Shown: positions 10,898 through 20,286, counted from the first letter of the stretch. The stretch: DNA of 64,000 nucleotides from Enterobacter bugandensis (GCF_900324475.1 NZ_LT992502.1:3720001-3784000), one strand, 5' to 3'. A program made the numbers and translations. The notes: a model not told the origin generated them from the sequence alone.

Positions 10898-11362
10898 TCA
10901 GGCAAGATTTGCGGGGGCCTTTCCCACGACGAGCTGTTTGAGGTCTACCGGCAAGTCGTGCTCAACCGCGGCGTAGAGACCGTTGTAAACCGGCGCGATT
11001 TTCTCCAGATAGTGCTCAAGCACCTGCTGGCGATCGCGGTTGCTGACGTAGCCGTCGACCATGCCGTCGGCCATCAGCTGCGCCTGCGCAATACGTTGTT
11101 TTTCACCCTCTTTATTCTCAACGTAGTACTCGATGGTGTGGCTGTTAAAGCTGTCTGCCAAGGTCACAAAGACCGTGAAATGACCGAACAGGACAAAGCG
11201 CATATCCCCCTGCGCCGCACAGCTCATTGCATGATGCAGTCGGGCTTTTGACAGAGTGATCCCCTGCACCAGAGAGTTACAGTAGAGGTGCCACTGATCC
11301 TGAAGCTGCTGGTGGCGCTGCGCGATGTAATCCGCTTTTTCGCTAATTTCCCAAATAGTCAT
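10898..11362 (-). CDS. hycA: HycA, regulator of formate hydrogenlyase
   Basis: First gene of the hyc operon. In E. coli HycA dampens FhlA-dependent transcription of the formate regulon, probably by acting on FhlA. The ATG at 11360-11362 gives MTIWEISEKADYIAQRHQQ and 154 aa (E. coli 153); an in-frame extension to 11485 crosses the promoter and is rejected. No known enzymatic motif is present. Confidence 0.94.
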   Translation of the reverse strand: MTIWEISEKADYIAQRHQQLQDQWHLYCNSLVQGITLSKARLHHAMSCAAQGDMRFVLFGHFTVFVTLADSFNSHTIEYYVENKEGEKQRIAQAQLMADGMVDGYVSNRDRQQVLEHYLEKIAPVYNGLYAAVEHDLPVDLKQLVVGKAPANLA

Positions 11363-11397
11363 AGAAGGTATCCGGTTAATGGAGATAGCGGCTGTTA

Positions 11398-11413
11398 AGC
11401 AGATTCCGTGCCA
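11398..11413 (-). promoter_or_regulatory. Sigma-54 promoter of hycA
   Basis: Read on the minus strand the sequence is TGGCACGGAATCTGCT. This has the -24 TGGCAC and the -12 GC of a sigma-54 promoter at the correct spacing, 36 bases before the hycA start. It fits FhlA/RpoN control of hyc. Confidence 0.8.
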
Positions 11414-11479
11414 GTTTTTAATTTGTTGATTTGAATGATTTTTATCAAAAAAGACACTGTCAATGCCGCCGTGTCGACG

Positions 11480-11492
11480 TGTCATTTCGACA
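11480..11492. promoter_or_regulatory. TGTC-N5-GACA inverted repeat, possible FhlA site (hycA-hypA gap)
   Basis: TGTCATTTCGACA sits between the two divergent sigma-54 promoters and is flanked by further TGTCG and TGACA half-sites (about 11472-11503). This is the place for an FhlA upstream activating sequence. It shares the TGTC-N3-TCGACA pattern with 10867-10879. Binding is inferred. Confidence 0.45.
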
Positions 11493-11527
11493 GCGCTGAC
11501 ATCGTCACGCCGTAACGCAAATCAAGC

Positions 11528-11543
11528 TGGCACCGTTATTGCA
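11528..11543 (+). promoter_or_regulatory. Sigma-54 promoter of hypA
   Basis: TGGCACCGTTATTGCA is a textbook sigma-54 element: TGGCAC, five bases, TTGCA. It ends 30 bases before the hypA start and drives the rightward hyp operon. Confidence 0.88.
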
Positions 11544-11573
11544 TTTACTGGCGCAAATCATTGAGGAGGCGTC

Positions 11574-11924
11574 ATGCACGAAATCACCCTCTGCCAGCGG
11601 GCTCTGGAACTTATCGAACAGCAGGCTGTGCAGAACCACGCGAAGCGCGTCACCGGCGTCTGGCTGAAGGTCGGCGCCTTTTCCTGCGTCGAGAGCAGCG
11701 CCCTCACCTTCTGTTTTGAACTGGTGTGCCGCGGCACGCTGGCGGAAGGCTGCGCGCTGCATATTGAAGAGCAGCAGGCAGAGTGCTGGTGCGAGCAGTG
11801 TCAGCAGTACGTCACCCTGCTCTCATCAAAGGTTCAGCGCTGCCCGCAGTGTCAGAGCACGGGTCTTCGCATCGTGGCGGATGACGGTATGCAGATCCAA
11901 CGCCTCGAAATCGAGAAGGAGTAA
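11574..11924 (+). CDS. hypA: HypA, nickel insertion metallochaperone
   Basis: Small nickel and zinc protein (116 aa) that with HypB delivers nickel to the hydrogenase large subunit. The N-terminal MHE supplies the nickel-binding His2. The zinc site is made of CWCEQC and CPQCQS at about residues 73-95. GGAGG precedes the ATG at the usual distance. It is the first gene of hypABCDE, behind a sigma-54 promoter, and hypB begins 3 bases after its stop. Confidence 0.96.
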   Translation: MHEITLCQRALELIEQQAVQNHAKRVTGVWLKVGAFSCVESSALTFCFELVCRGTLAEGCALHIEEQQAECWCEQCQQYVTLLSSKVQRCPQCQSTGLRIVADDGMQIQRLEIEKE

Positions 11925-11927
11925 TGT

Positions 11928-12791
11928 ATGTGTAGCACCTGCGGTTGCGCCGAAGGCAACCTGTATATAGAAGGGGATGAACACCGTCCCCACTCCGCGT
12001 TTCGCTCCGCGCCCTTTTCCCCTGCCCCGCGTCCTGCGGCGGCCCTGACCGGCATCACCTTTGCGCCGCAGCGCTCCGACACGGGCGACCTACATTACGG
12101 CCACGGCGAAGCGGGCACCCACGCACCGGGCATGAGCCAGCGCCAGATGCTGGAGGTGGAGATCGACGTGCTGGACAAAAATAACCAGATCGCCGCCCGC
12201 AACCGCGCCCGCTTTGCGGCCCGTCAACAGCTGGTGCTCAACCTGGTCTCCAGCCCCGGCTCCGGTAAAACCACCCTGCTGACCGAAACCCTCAAACGGC
12301 TGAACGAACGCGTCTCCTGCGCGGTTATCGAAGGCGATCAGCAAACCGTTAACGACGCGGCGCGCATCCGCGAAACCGGGACGCCCGCCATCCAGGTTAA
12401 CACCGGCAAGGGCTGCCACCTGGATGCGCAGATGATTGCCGACGCCGCCCCTCGCCTGCCGCTGGCGGATAACGGCATCCTGTTTATCGAAAACGTCGGT
12501 AACCTGGTATGCCCGGCAAGCTTCGACCTCGGCGAACGGCATAAAGTGGCGGTGCTCTCCGTGACCGAAGGGGAGGACAAGCCGCTGAAGTACCCGCACA
12601 TGTTCGCCGCCGCCTCCCTCATGCTGCTGAACAAAGTTGACCTGCTGCCGTACCTGAACTTCGACGTGGATAAGTGCCTTGCCTATGCCCGCGAGGTGAA
12701 CCCGGACATTCACATCCTGCTGGTTTCCGCCACGCGCGGCGACGGCATGGACGCCTGGCTGGACTGGCTGGAGAGCGAACGATGTGCATAG
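11928..12791 (+). CDS. hypB: HypB, GTPase for hydrogenase nickel insertion
   Basis: SIMIBI-class GTPase (287 aa; E. coli 290) that powers nickel delivery. The N-terminus [10 protein letters not shown] carries the high-affinity nickel CxxCxC motif. A linker including [13 protein letters not shown] leads to the G domain with Walker [12 protein letters not shown], then ENVGNLVCP, and NKVDL as the guanine-binding motif. Its end overlaps the start of hypC by 10 bases, so the two are translationally coupled. Confidence 0.96.
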   Translation: MCSTCGCAEGNLYIEGDEHRPHSAFRSAPFSPAPRPAAALTGITFAPQRSDTGDLHYGHGEAGTHAPGMSQRQMLEVEIDVLDKNNQIAARNRARFAARQQLVLNLVSSPGSGKTTLLTETLKRLNERVSCAVIEGDQQTVNDAARIRETGTPAIQVNTGKGCHLDAQMIADAAPRLPLADNGILFIENVGNLVCPASFDLGERHKVAVLSVTEGEDKPLKYPHMFAAASLMLLNKVDLLPYLNFDVDKCLAYAREVNPDIHILLVSATRGDGMDAWLDWLESERCA

Positions 12792-13054
12792 GCGTACCGG
12801 GACAAATCCATTCCCTCGACGGCAATCAGGCCAAAGTGGAGGTTTGCGGCATCCTGCGCGACGTCGACCTGACGCTGGTGGGCAGCACCGATGAGACGGG
12901 CGCGTCGCGCCTCGGCCAGTGGGTGCTGGTCCACGTGGGGTTTGCGATGAGTGTGATTAACGAAGCGGAAGCCCGCGACACGCTGGACGCGCTGCAAAAC
13001 ATGTTTGACGTGGAGCCGGACGTGGGCGCGCTCCTGTACGGCGAGGAGTGCTAG
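12782..13054 (+). CDS. hypC: HypC, hydrogenase maturation chaperone
   Basis: 90-residue chaperone that carries the Fe(CN)2CO unit with HypD and binds the HycE precursor. The start MCIGVPGQI gives the essential Cys2. The ATG at 12782 lies inside the end of hypB; an earlier in-frame opening within hypB is rejected because Cys2 must be at the N-terminus. hypD follows after 3 bases. Confidence 0.95.
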   Translation: MCIGVPGQIHSLDGNQAKVEVCGILRDVDLTLVGSTDETGASRLGQWVLVHVGFAMSVINEAEARDTLDALQNMFDVEPDVGALLYGEEC

Positions 13055-13057
13055 CCT

Positions 13058-14179
13058 ATGCGTTACGTTGATGAATACCGCGCGCCAGAACAGGTGATGC
13101 AGCTTCTCGGACATCTGAAAACGCGCGCGGCGCTGGTGGACTACACGAACGAAAGGCCGCTGCGGATCATGGAGGTGTGCGGCGGGCACACGCACGCCAT
13201 CTTCAAGTTTGGCCTCGACCAGCTGCTGCCGGAGAACATTGAGTTTATTCACGGCCCCGGCTGCCCGGTGTGCGTTTTGCCGATGGGGCGTATCGACAGC
13301 TGCATCGAAATTGCCGGCCAGCCCGACGTCATTTTCTGCACCTTTGGCGACGCGATGCGCGTGCCGGGGAAAAACGGCTCGCTGCTGCAGGCGAAGGCGC
13401 GCGGCGCGGACGTGCGGATCGTTTACTCACCGATGGATGCCCTGACGCTGGCAGAGGCTAACCCTGAGCGCAAGGTCGTCTTTTTCGGGCTGGGTTTTGA
13501 AACCACCATGCCCGCTACGGCCATCACGCTGCAGCAGGCGAAAGCGCGCAACGTCACTAACTTTTTCTTTTTCTGCCAGCATATTACGCTCATTCCCACG
13601 CTGCGCAGCCTGCTCGAAGAGCCAGACAACGGCATCGACGCGTTTCTGGCGCCGGGCCACGTCAGCATGGTGATTGGCACAGACGCCTACGGTTTTATCG
13701 CTGATCAGCACAATCGTCCGTTAGTGGTGGCTGGTTTCGAACCGCTTGATCTACTGCAAGGCGTAGCCATGCTGGTTGAGCAGAAAATAGCGTCCCTGAG
13801 CGCGGTCGAAAACCAGTACCGCCGCGTGGTGCCCGATGCGGGAAATGAACGGGCACAGCAGGCGATAGCCGACGTGTTTAGCGTTGAGGGCGACAGCGAG
13901 TGGCGCGGGCTGGGGCTGATTGCGGAATCCGGCGTGCGACTGACGCCTGCCTATCGCGAATTTGATGCCGAAGCGCACTTCCGCCCGCAGCCGCAGCAGG
14001 TGTGCGACGATCCCCGGTCCCGCTGCGGCGAGGTGCTTACCGGCAAATGCAAACCTCATCACTGCCCGCTATTTGGCAACACCTGTAACCCGCAAACCGC
14101 GTTTGGCGCGCTGATGGTCTCCTCTGAAGGGGCATGCGCCGCGTGGTATCAGTATCGCAACCAGGAGTGTGAAGCATGA
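13058..14179 (+). CDS. hypD: HypD, Fe-cyanide/CO assembly protein
   Basis: Iron-sulfur scaffold on which the Fe(CN)2CO group of [NiFe] hydrogenase is assembled, together with HypC and HypE. At 373 aa it is the same length as E. coli HypD. Conserved motifs are MEVCGGHTHAIFK, GPGCPVCVLP, GFETTMPATA and the C-terminal cluster ligands in RCGEVLTGKCKPHHCPLFG. Its stop overlaps the hypE start (ATGA). Confidence 0.96.
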   Translation: MRYVDEYRAPEQVMQLLGHLKTRAALVDYTNERPLRIMEVCGGHTHAIFKFGLDQLLPENIEFIHGPGCPVCVLPMGRIDSCIEIAGQPDVIFCTFGDAMRVPGKNGSLLQAKARGADVRIVYSPMDALTLAEANPERKVVFFGLGFETTMPATAITLQQAKARNVTNFFFFCQHITLIPTLRSLLEEPDNGIDAFLAPGHVSMVIGTDAYGFIADQHNRPLVVAGFEPLDLLQGVAMLVEQKIASLSAVENQYRRVVPDAGNERAQQAIADVFSVEGDSEWRGLGLIAESGVRLTPAYREFDAEAHFRPQPQQVCDDPRSRCGEVLTGKCKPHHCPLFGNTCNPQTAFGALMVSSEGACAAWYQYRNQECEA

Positions 14180-15186
14180 ACACGGTGGAAATGGCGCACG
14201 GAAGCGGTGGACAGGCGATGCAGCAGCTGATTAACCGGCTGTTCATGGAGGCCTTTAATAACCCCTGGCTCGCCGAGCAGGAGGATCAGGCGCGCATCGC
14301 GCTCTCAACCCTCACCGCACACGGCGACCGGCTGGCGTTCTCCACCGACAGCTACGTGATTGACCCGCTATTCTTCCCGGGCGGCGATATTGGCAAGCTC
14401 GCCGTCTGCGGTACGGCCAACGACGTGGCCGTCAGCGGCGCCATTCCGCGCTACCTCTCCTGCGGATTTATCCTCGAAGAAGGATTACCGATGGAGACGC
14501 TTGCGGCAGTGGTCAACAGCATGGCGCACACCGCCCGCGAGGCGGGGATCGCTATCGTCACCGGGGATACCAAAGTGGTCCAGCGCGGCGCGGCGGATAA
14601 GCTCTTCGTCAACACCGCCGGAATGGGGGCGATCCCCGCCGACGTTCACTGGGGCGCGCAGCAGCTTTCGGTGGGCGACGTGCTGATTGTCAGCGGAACG
14701 CTGGGCTGCCACGGGGCAACCATCCTGAACCTGCGCGAAGGCCTGGGGCTGGACGGCGAGCTTCGCAGCGACTGCGCGGTGCTCACCCCGCTTATCCAGA
14801 CGCTGCGCGACATACCGGGCGTCAAAGCCCTGCGCGACGCCACCCGGGGCGGGGTGAATGCCGTTGTCCACGAGTTCGCCGCAAGCAGCGGGTGCGGGAT
14901 TGAACTGAGCGAACGCGACCTGCCCGTTAAGCCTGCCGTCCGGGGGCTGTGTGAGCTTTTAGGGCTTGACCCGCTAAACTTTGCCAACGAGGGCAAGCTG
15001 ACGATCGGCGTGGAACGTTCGGCCGCGGAAGCCGTACTTGAACAGCTGAGAGCGCATCCCTTAGGGAAAGACGCGGCCATCATTGGCGACGTGGTTGAGC
15101 GCAAAGGGGTGCGCCTGACCGGACTTTACGGCGTGAAGCGCACGCTGGATCTGCCGCACGCTGAGCCGTTACCCCGAATTTGCTAG
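14176..15186 (+). CDS. hypE: HypE, carbamoyl dehydratase
   Basis: ATP-dependent enzyme that converts the carbamoyl group placed on its C-terminal cysteine by HypF into the thiocyanate that becomes the CN ligand. The protein ends PRIC, the required C-terminal Cys336. It belongs to the PurM/AIR synthase fold (EMAHGSGGQAMQQLI near the start; DATRGGVNAVVHEFA later). It has 336 residues, the same as E. coli. hypF is not in this window. fhlA follows after 63 bases. Confidence 0.96.
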   Translation: MNTVEMAHGSGGQAMQQLINRLFMEAFNNPWLAEQEDQARIALSTLTAHGDRLAFSTDSYVIDPLFFPGGDIGKLAVCGTANDVAVSGAIPRYLSCGFILEEGLPMETLAAVVNSMAHTAREAGIAIVTGDTKVVQRGAADKLFVNTAGMGAIPADVHWGAQQLSVGDVLIVSGTLGCHGATILNLREGLGLDGELRSDCAVLTPLIQTLRDIPGVKALRDATRGGVNAVVHEFAASSGCGIELSERDLPVKPAVRGLCELLGLDPLNFANEGKLTIGVERSAAEAVLEQLRAHPLGKDAAIIGDVVERKGVRLTGLYGVKRTLDLPHAEPLPRIC

Positions 15187-15249
15187 AACCGCGCCATAAG
15201 CGGTCAGCAGTGAAGTCTCTTTTTTGCCAGTTTCTATTGGAAAGCAATA

Positions 15250-17322
15250 ATGCCGTATACACCGATGAGCGATCTTGGACAGCAGGGCCTGTTTGACATC
15301 ACGCGCACACTTTTACAACAGCCCGATCTCGGCGCGCTGAGCGATGCCCTGACGCGGCTGGTCAGGCAATCAGCGCTGGCGGACAGCGCGGCGATTGTGC
15401 TCTGGCATAGCGGAACGCACCGCGCGAGCTACTATTCCACGCGCGAGAATGGCAAAACGTTTGAATACGAAGACGAAACGTACCTCGCGCACGGCCCGGT
15501 GCGCCGCATTCTCTCCCGGCCTGAAGTGCTGCACTGCAATTTTGAAGAGTTTCGGATGGCATGGCCGCGGCTGGCAGAGAGCAATCTCTATCAGCCTTTC
15601 GGTCATTACGGCATGCTGCCGCTGGCGGCGGAGGGCCATATCTTTGGCGGCTGCGAGTTTATCCGCAATACCGACCAGCCCTGGAGCGAGTCGGAGTACG
15701 AGCGGTTGCATACCTTCACCCAGATTGTGGCCGTCGTCGCGGAGCAGATCCAAAGCCGCGTCACCAATAACGTGGATTACGACCTGCTGAGCCGCGAGCG
15801 CGATAACTTCCGCATTCTGGTCGCCATCACCAACGCCGTACTCTCAAGACTCGACATGGACGAGCTGGTCAGCGAAGTCGCCAAGGAGATCCACCACTAT
15901 TTCAGGATCGACGCCATCAGCATCGCGCTACGCGGGAACCGCAAAGGCAAGCTAAACATCTACTCCACCCACTATCTTGATGAGGCCAACCCGGCACACG
16001 AGCAGAGCGAGGTGGACGAAGCGGGCACCCTTTCTGAGCGGGTATTTAAAAGCAAAGAGATCCTGCTGCTGAATCTTAGCGAGCAGGATCCGGTGGCGCC
16101 GTACGAGCGGATGCTGTTTAACACCTGGGGCAACAAAATTCAGACCCTGTGCCTGCTGCCGCTGATGTCCGGCAGCACCATGCTTGGGGTGCTCAAACTG
16201 GCGCAGTGCGATGAAGCCGTGTTTACCACCGCCAACCTGAAGCTGCTGCGCCAGATCGCCGAGCGTATTTCCATCGCGCTGGATAACGCCCTCGCCTATC
16301 AGGAGATCCACCGCCTGAAAGAGCGGCTGGTGGACGAAAACCTGGCGCTGACCGAACAGCTCAACAACGTGGACAGCGAGTTTGGCGAAATCATCGGGCG
16401 CAGCGATGCCATGTACAGCGTGCTTAAGCAGGTGGAGATGGTGGCCCAGAGCGACAGCACGGTGCTGATCCTCGGTGAAACCGGCACCGGTAAAGAGCTG
16501 ATAGCCCGCGCCATTCATAACCTGAGCAACCGCAACAGCCGGCGGATGGTGAAGATGAACTGCGCGGCGATGCCCGCGGGTCTGCTGGAAAGTGACCTCT
16601 TCGGCCACGAGCGCGGCGCGTTTACCGGGGCCAGCAGCCAGCGGCTGGGCCGTTTCGAACTGGCGGATAAAAGCTCGCTGTTCCTCGACGAAGTGGGCGA
16701 TATGCCGCTGGAGCTGCAGCCCAAGCTGCTGCGCGTTTTGCAGGAGCAGGAGTTTGAGCGCCTCGGCAGCAACAAGCTGATCCAGACCGACGTGCGGCTG
16801 ATTGCCGCCACCAACCGCGACCTGAAAAAGATGGTCGCCGACCGCGAGTTTCGCAGCGATCTCTACTATCGCCTGAACGTCTTTCCGATCTGCCTGCCGC
16901 CGCTGCGCGAGCGTCCGGAAGATATCCCGCTGCTGGTTAAAGCCTTTACCGCCAAGATCGCGCGCCGGATGGGGCGAAACATCGACAGCATTCCCGCCGA
17001 GACGCTGCGCACCCTCTCGTCGATGGAGTGGCCCGGAAACGTGCGAGAGCTGGAAAACGTCATTGAACGCGCGGTGCTGCTGACGCGCGGGAACGTGCTG
17101 CAGCTATCTTTGCCTGAAGTCTCCCTTCAGGAAGCCCCCACGCTTTCGGCAGAAGTCGCGCAGGAAGGCGAAGATGAATATCAGCTGATATTGCGCGTGC
17201 TGAAAGAGACCAACGGCGTGGTAGCCGGACCGAAGGGCGCAGCTCAGCGGCTGGGGCTGAAACGCACTACCTTGCTCTCTCGCATGAAGCGTCTGGGAAT
17301 CGATAAAGAGAGCCTGCTTTAA
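15250..17322 (+). CDS. fhlA: FhlA, formate-responsive sigma-54 activator
   Basis: Transcription activator of the formate regulon. The N-terminal half (about 1-370) contains two GAF-type sensor domains that detect formate. The AAA+ domain has Walker A GETGTGKE (from residue 409) and the sigma-54 contact loop GAFTGA (456-461). A Fis-type helix-turn-helix closes the protein (GAAQRLGLKRTTLLSRMKRLG). The length of 690 aa compares with 692 in E. coli. It acts on the two sigma-54 promoters at 11398-11543. A rho-independent terminator follows. Confidence 0.96.
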   Translation: MPYTPMSDLGQQGLFDITRTLLQQPDLGALSDALTRLVRQSALADSAAIVLWHSGTHRASYYSTRENGKTFEYEDETYLAHGPVRRILSRPEVLHCNFEEFRMAWPRLAESNLYQPFGHYGMLPLAAEGHIFGGCEFIRNTDQPWSESEYERLHTFTQIVAVVAEQIQSRVTNNVDYDLLSRERDNFRILVAITNAVLSRLDMDELVSEVAKEIHHYFRIDAISIALRGNRKGKLNIYSTHYLDEANPAHEQSEVDEAGTLSERVFKSKEILLLNLSEQDPVAPYERMLFNTWGNKIQTLCLLPLMSGSTMLGVLKLAQCDEAVFTTANLKLLRQIAERISIALDNALAYQEIHRLKERLVDENLALTEQLNNVDSEFGEIIGRSDAMYSVLKQVEMVAQSDSTVLILGETGTGKELIARAIHNLSNRNSRRMVKMNCAAMPAGLLESDLFGHERGAFTGASSQRLGRFELADKSSLFLDEVGDMPLELQPKLLRVLQEQEFERLGSNKLIQTDVRLIAATNRDLKKMVADREFRSDLYYRLNVFPICLPPLRERPEDIPLLVKAFTAKIARRMGRNIDSIPAETLRTLSSMEWPGNVRELENVIERAVLLTRGNVLQLSLPEVSLQEAPTLSAEVAQEGEDEYQLILRVLKETNGVVAGPKGAAQRLGLKRTTLLSRMKRLGIDKESLL

Positions 17323-17332
17323 CCCGTCATTC

Positions 17333-17357
17333 CGGCGCCGCTTATGGCGCCGCTTTT
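17333..17357 (+). terminator. Rho-independent terminator after fhlA
   Basis: CGGCGCC, a six-base loop GCTTAT, then GGCGCCG and CTTTT form a perfect 7-bp GC stem with a short T run, 11 bases after the fhlA stop. Confidence 0.75.
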
Positions 17358-17382
17358 CGTCACCCTGCGCAATTATCCCTCA

Positions 17383-17411
17383 TTGACACAATATATTTTC
17401 CTCTGTATAAA
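17383..17411 (+). promoter_or_regulatory. Sigma-70 promoter of the ABC/MFS cassette
   Basis: TTGACA (17383-17388), a 17-base spacer and TATAAA (17406-17411) make a near-consensus promoter 62 bases before the first gene of the cassette. A Fur-like box lies just downstream. Confidence 0.7.
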
Positions 17412-17421
17412 ATTCCGCCTT

Positions 17422-17440
17422 AATAATGCGTTTCATTTGC
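17422..17440. promoter_or_regulatory. Fur-like box
   Basis: The 19 bases AATAATGCGTTTCATTTGC match 12 of 19 positions of the Fur consensus GATAATGATAATCATTATC, including ATAATG and TCATT. They cover the expected transcription start. This would give iron repression of the siderophore-type transporter that follows. It is a single moderate match and is not proven. Confidence 0.5.
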
Positions 17441-17473
17441 ATCAAAAATAATATTAATGAAGGGTAGCGTTTC

Positions 17474-18472
17474 ATGAAGAAGGTCATCTGCGCGTTAGGC
17501 CTGGCGATTGCGTCGGTCAGTTCTGCTCTGGCAACCACATATCCTCTGACGATTGAAAACTGTGGCTATAAAGAGACATTCACTAAAGCGCCGGAACGCG
17601 TCGTGGCCCTCGGTCAGAACACCGTGGAAATTTTGCTCCTGCTGGGGCTGGAAGATAAGGTCAAAGCCAGCGCCTTCTGGCCGACCAAAGTGCTGCCGCA
17701 ACTGGCTGAGCAGAATGCAAAAATCAAAACCCTGACCGTCGAAATTCCGACTCTTGAATCCATCCTTGCGCAAAACCCCGATTTTGTTCCTGCACAGCTG
17801 CCGCTGCTGCTTGGGCCGGAAAGTAAGGTCGCAAAACGTGAAGATCTGGCTACCGTCGGCGTGAACAGCTATTTATCTCCAGGCATGTGCGCCACCAAAA
17901 AAGCGGCAGGCGATATGTACGGCAGCCGCCAGACGCTGTGGGATATGACGTACCTTTATAAAGAGATTGAAGATTTCGCGAAGATTTTCAACGTTGAAGC
18001 GCGCGGCCAGGCCGTTATCGCTGATTTCAAAAAACGTGAGGCCGACCTGCGTCAGGAATTTGGTAAAAACAAAAAAGATCTCTCGTTTGTTTTCTGGTTC
18101 TCAAGCGCCTCGCCTTCGGCAGATGCCTATGTCGGCGGGAAAAACAGCGCCTCCGGTTTTATTGCTAACGTGCTGGGTGGCCATAACGCCATTACCGCTG
18201 AGACCGAATGGCCGACCGTCGGCTGGGAAAGTATTATTGCCGCGAACCCTGATGTGATTGTCGTCTCCAGTCTGGACCGCAACCGCTGGGCGCTGGATAA
18301 CGCGGATGAGAAAATCAAATTCCTGAAAAGCGATCCTGCCGTGAGCCAGCTTGATGCCGTCAAAAAAGGCCATATCGTGGTGATGGACGGTCAGGCGATG
18401 AACCCAACGATTCGTACAATTTACGGTGCTGAACAGGTGGGTGAACAGCTCAGAAAACTGGGGCTGAACTGA
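17474..18472 (+). CDS. Periplasmic binding protein of an iron-siderophore-type ABC transporter
   Basis: A 332-residue substrate-binding protein of the FecB/FepB class (Peripl_BP_2). It has a clear signal peptide MKKVICALGLAIASVSSALA, probably cut after residue 20, and the usual ERVVALGQNTVEILLLLG start of the lobe. Two cysteines in the mature part (in ENCGY and GMCATKK) could form a disulfide. I do not recognise a characterised orthologue, so the ligand (ferric siderophore, heme or cobalamin) is open. The permease start overlaps its stop codon. The Fur-like box upstream favours iron. Confidence 0.8.
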   Translation: MKKVICALGLAIASVSSALATTYPLTIENCGYKETFTKAPERVVALGQNTVEILLLLGLEDKVKASAFWPTKVLPQLAEQNAKIKTLTVEIPTLESILAQNPDFVPAQLPLLLGPESKVAKREDLATVGVNSYLSPGMCATKKAAGDMYGSRQTLWDMTYLYKEIEDFAKIFNVEARGQAVIADFKKREADLRQEFGKNKKDLSFVFWFSSASPSADAYVGGKNSASGFIANVLGGHNAITAETEWPTVGWESIIAANPDVIVVSSLDRNRWALDNADEKIKFLKSDPAVSQLDAVKKGHIVVMDGQAMNPTIRTIYGAEQVGEQLRKLGLN

Positions 18473-19509
18473 TGACGGTAGCCGTACTTCAGGCCCGCCA
18501 GGGCCTGATCCTGACCACTTCCGCTCTGCTTGCCGTTGTCCTGCTGTTTTTAGTGATTGCTCTTGGTGTCAGCGTTGGCGAGCTGTCGATTCCGCTGTCC
18601 AACGTCTTTTACGCTATTGGTAATAAGCTGGGGCTGACCGACGTTCCGCTCAACCGCATCTATGAGAGCGTGATCTGGGACTTTCGCCTGAGCCGCGCGC
18701 TGGTGGCGGCCTGCTGCGGGGCCGGTTTAGCCATCTGCGGTGCCGTGCTGCAAAGCCTGCTGAAGAACGCGCTGGCGGAACCTTACGTGCTCGGCGTGTC
18801 GGCGGGTGCCTCAACCGGGGCGGTGTCGGTCGTCGTCCTGGGCATCGGCACCGGCGCGGTATCGCTCTCTGCGGGCGCGTTTGCCGGGGCGTTCGCCGCC
18901 TTTGCGTTTGTCGCCTTTCTGACGAACGGCGCGCGCGGCGGCAATGAACGCACCATTCTGGCAGGCGTTGCTGCATCTCAGCTTTTCAACGCCATTACCG
19001 CCTACACCATCAGCACCTCCGCCAGCGCGCAGCAGGCGCGCGACGTGATGTTCTGGCTGCTGGGCAGCTTTAGCGGCGTGCGTTGGCCGGAATTCCAGCT
19101 GGCGCTGGTTGTCGTGCTGGCGGGCCTTGCCGTCTGCCTCTACTATTCCCGGGCGCTGGACGCCTTTACCTTTGGTGATGACGCGGCTGCCTCCTTAGGC
19201 ATTGCCGTGCCCTGGGTGCGTCTTGCCCTGTTTACCACCACGGCCCTGATCACCGCAACCATCGTCAGCATGGCGGGCTCAATCGGCTTTGTAGGGCTGG
19301 TGGTGCCGCACGTCATGCGCTTCCTGTTCGGGCCGCTGCACCGCACGCTGCTGATTGCCAGCGCGCTGGCGGGGGCGATCCTGATGGTGCTGGCCGATAT
19401 CGCCTCGCGCATGCTGATTGCCCCGCAAAGCCTGCCCGTCGGCGTGGTCACCGCGCTGGTGGGCGTACCTTTCTTTGCCGTGATTATCTACCGCTCAAGG
19501 AATAAGTGA
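18472..19509 (+). CDS. FecCD-family ABC permease
   Basis: Inner-membrane permease (345 aa) of the BtuC/FecCD family, with about nine or ten hydrophobic segments. Typical stretches are the early FRLSRALVAACCGAGLAICGAVLQ, the Gly-rich LAEPYVLGVSAGASTGA and the late GSIGFVGLVVPHVMRFLFG. Only one permease gene is present, so it should work as a homodimer. It overlaps the binding-protein gene by one base and the ATPase start by ATGA. Confidence 0.85.
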   Translation: MTVAVLQARQGLILTTSALLAVVLLFLVIALGVSVGELSIPLSNVFYAIGNKLGLTDVPLNRIYESVIWDFRLSRALVAACCGAGLAICGAVLQSLLKNALAEPYVLGVSAGASTGAVSVVVLGIGTGAVSLSAGAFAGAFAAFAFVAFLTNGARGGNERTILAGVAASQLFNAITAYTISTSASAQQARDVMFWLLGSFSGVRWPEFQLALVVVLAGLAVCLYYSRALDAFTFGDDAAASLGIAVPWVRLALFTTTALITATIVSMAGSIGFVGLVVPHVMRFLFGPLHRTLLIASALAGAILMVLADIASRMLIAPQSLPVGVVTALVGVPFFAVIIYRSRNK

Positions 19510-20270
19510 TGAGTATCTGCGCTGAAGATATTACCTGGAAGGTAGGCAAAAAAGTTATCGTCAATGGTGTCTCGCTGAAGGTTTCACGCGGCGAAACGGT
19601 GGGTTTGCTTGGTCCTAACGGCTGCGGCAAATCGTCCCTTTTGCGTATCCTGGCAGGCCTGCGTCGCCCGGATGCGGGCAGCGTGACCCTGGACGGGCAG
19701 GACATTTCCCGCATCGCCAAAAAGCAGCTCGCCCGCCGGGTGGCGTTCGTTGAGCAGCACGGGATGACCGACGCCAATATGCGCGTGCGCGACGTGGTCA
19801 AACTTGGACGTATTCCGCACCACTCCCCTTTTTCTAACTGGAGCGCGCAGGATGACGACACCGTCACCGCGGCTCTGCAGCGTGTCGATATGCTGGACCG
19901 CAGCGAGCAGGGTTGGCTGAGCCTGTCCGGCGGCGAGCGTCAGCGGGTGCATATTGCCCGCGCGCTGGCGCAAACGCCAACCGAAATCCTGCTGGATGAA
20001 CCGACCAACCACCTGGATATCCATCATCAGATGCAGCTGATGCAGTTGATCAGCCAATTACCCGTTACCAGTATCGTCGCCATCCACGATCTCAACCACG
20101 CTTCAATGTTCTGCGACTCGCTGATTGTGATGCAGAAGGGGCAAATTGTGGCGACCGGAACGCCGCAGGACATCTTATCCGAGTCGTTGCTCTGGGATGT
20201 CTTCCGGGTCAAAACCAAAATTGAGATCTCGCCGTTTCATGGCAAAAAGCACATTCACTTTATCGTTTAG
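19509..20270 (+). CDS. ABC transporter ATPase, siderophore type
   Basis: Cytoplasmic ATPase (253 aa) of the FepC/FecE class. Walker A is GPNGCGKSSLLRIL, the signature LSGGERQRVHIARAL and Walker B ILLDEPTNHLD, followed by the H-loop IVAIHDLNHA. The ATG at 19509 overlaps the permease stop as ATGA and is preferred to a GTG one codon earlier. It completes an SBP-permease-ATPase set, and the MFS gene follows after 16 bases. Confidence 0.87.
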   Translation: MSICAEDITWKVGKKVIVNGVSLKVSRGETVGLLGPNGCGKSSLLRILAGLRRPDAGSVTLDGQDISRIAKKQLARRVAFVEQHGMTDANMRVRDVVKLGRIPHHSPFSNWSAQDDDTVTAALQRVDMLDRSEQGWLSLSGGERQRVHIARALAQTPTEILLDEPTNHLDIHHQMQLMQLISQLPVTSIVAIHDLNHASMFCDSLIVMQKGQIVATGTPQDILSESLLWDVFRVKTKIEISPFHGKKHIHFIV

Positions 20271-20286
20271 GGACGACTGATCGACA

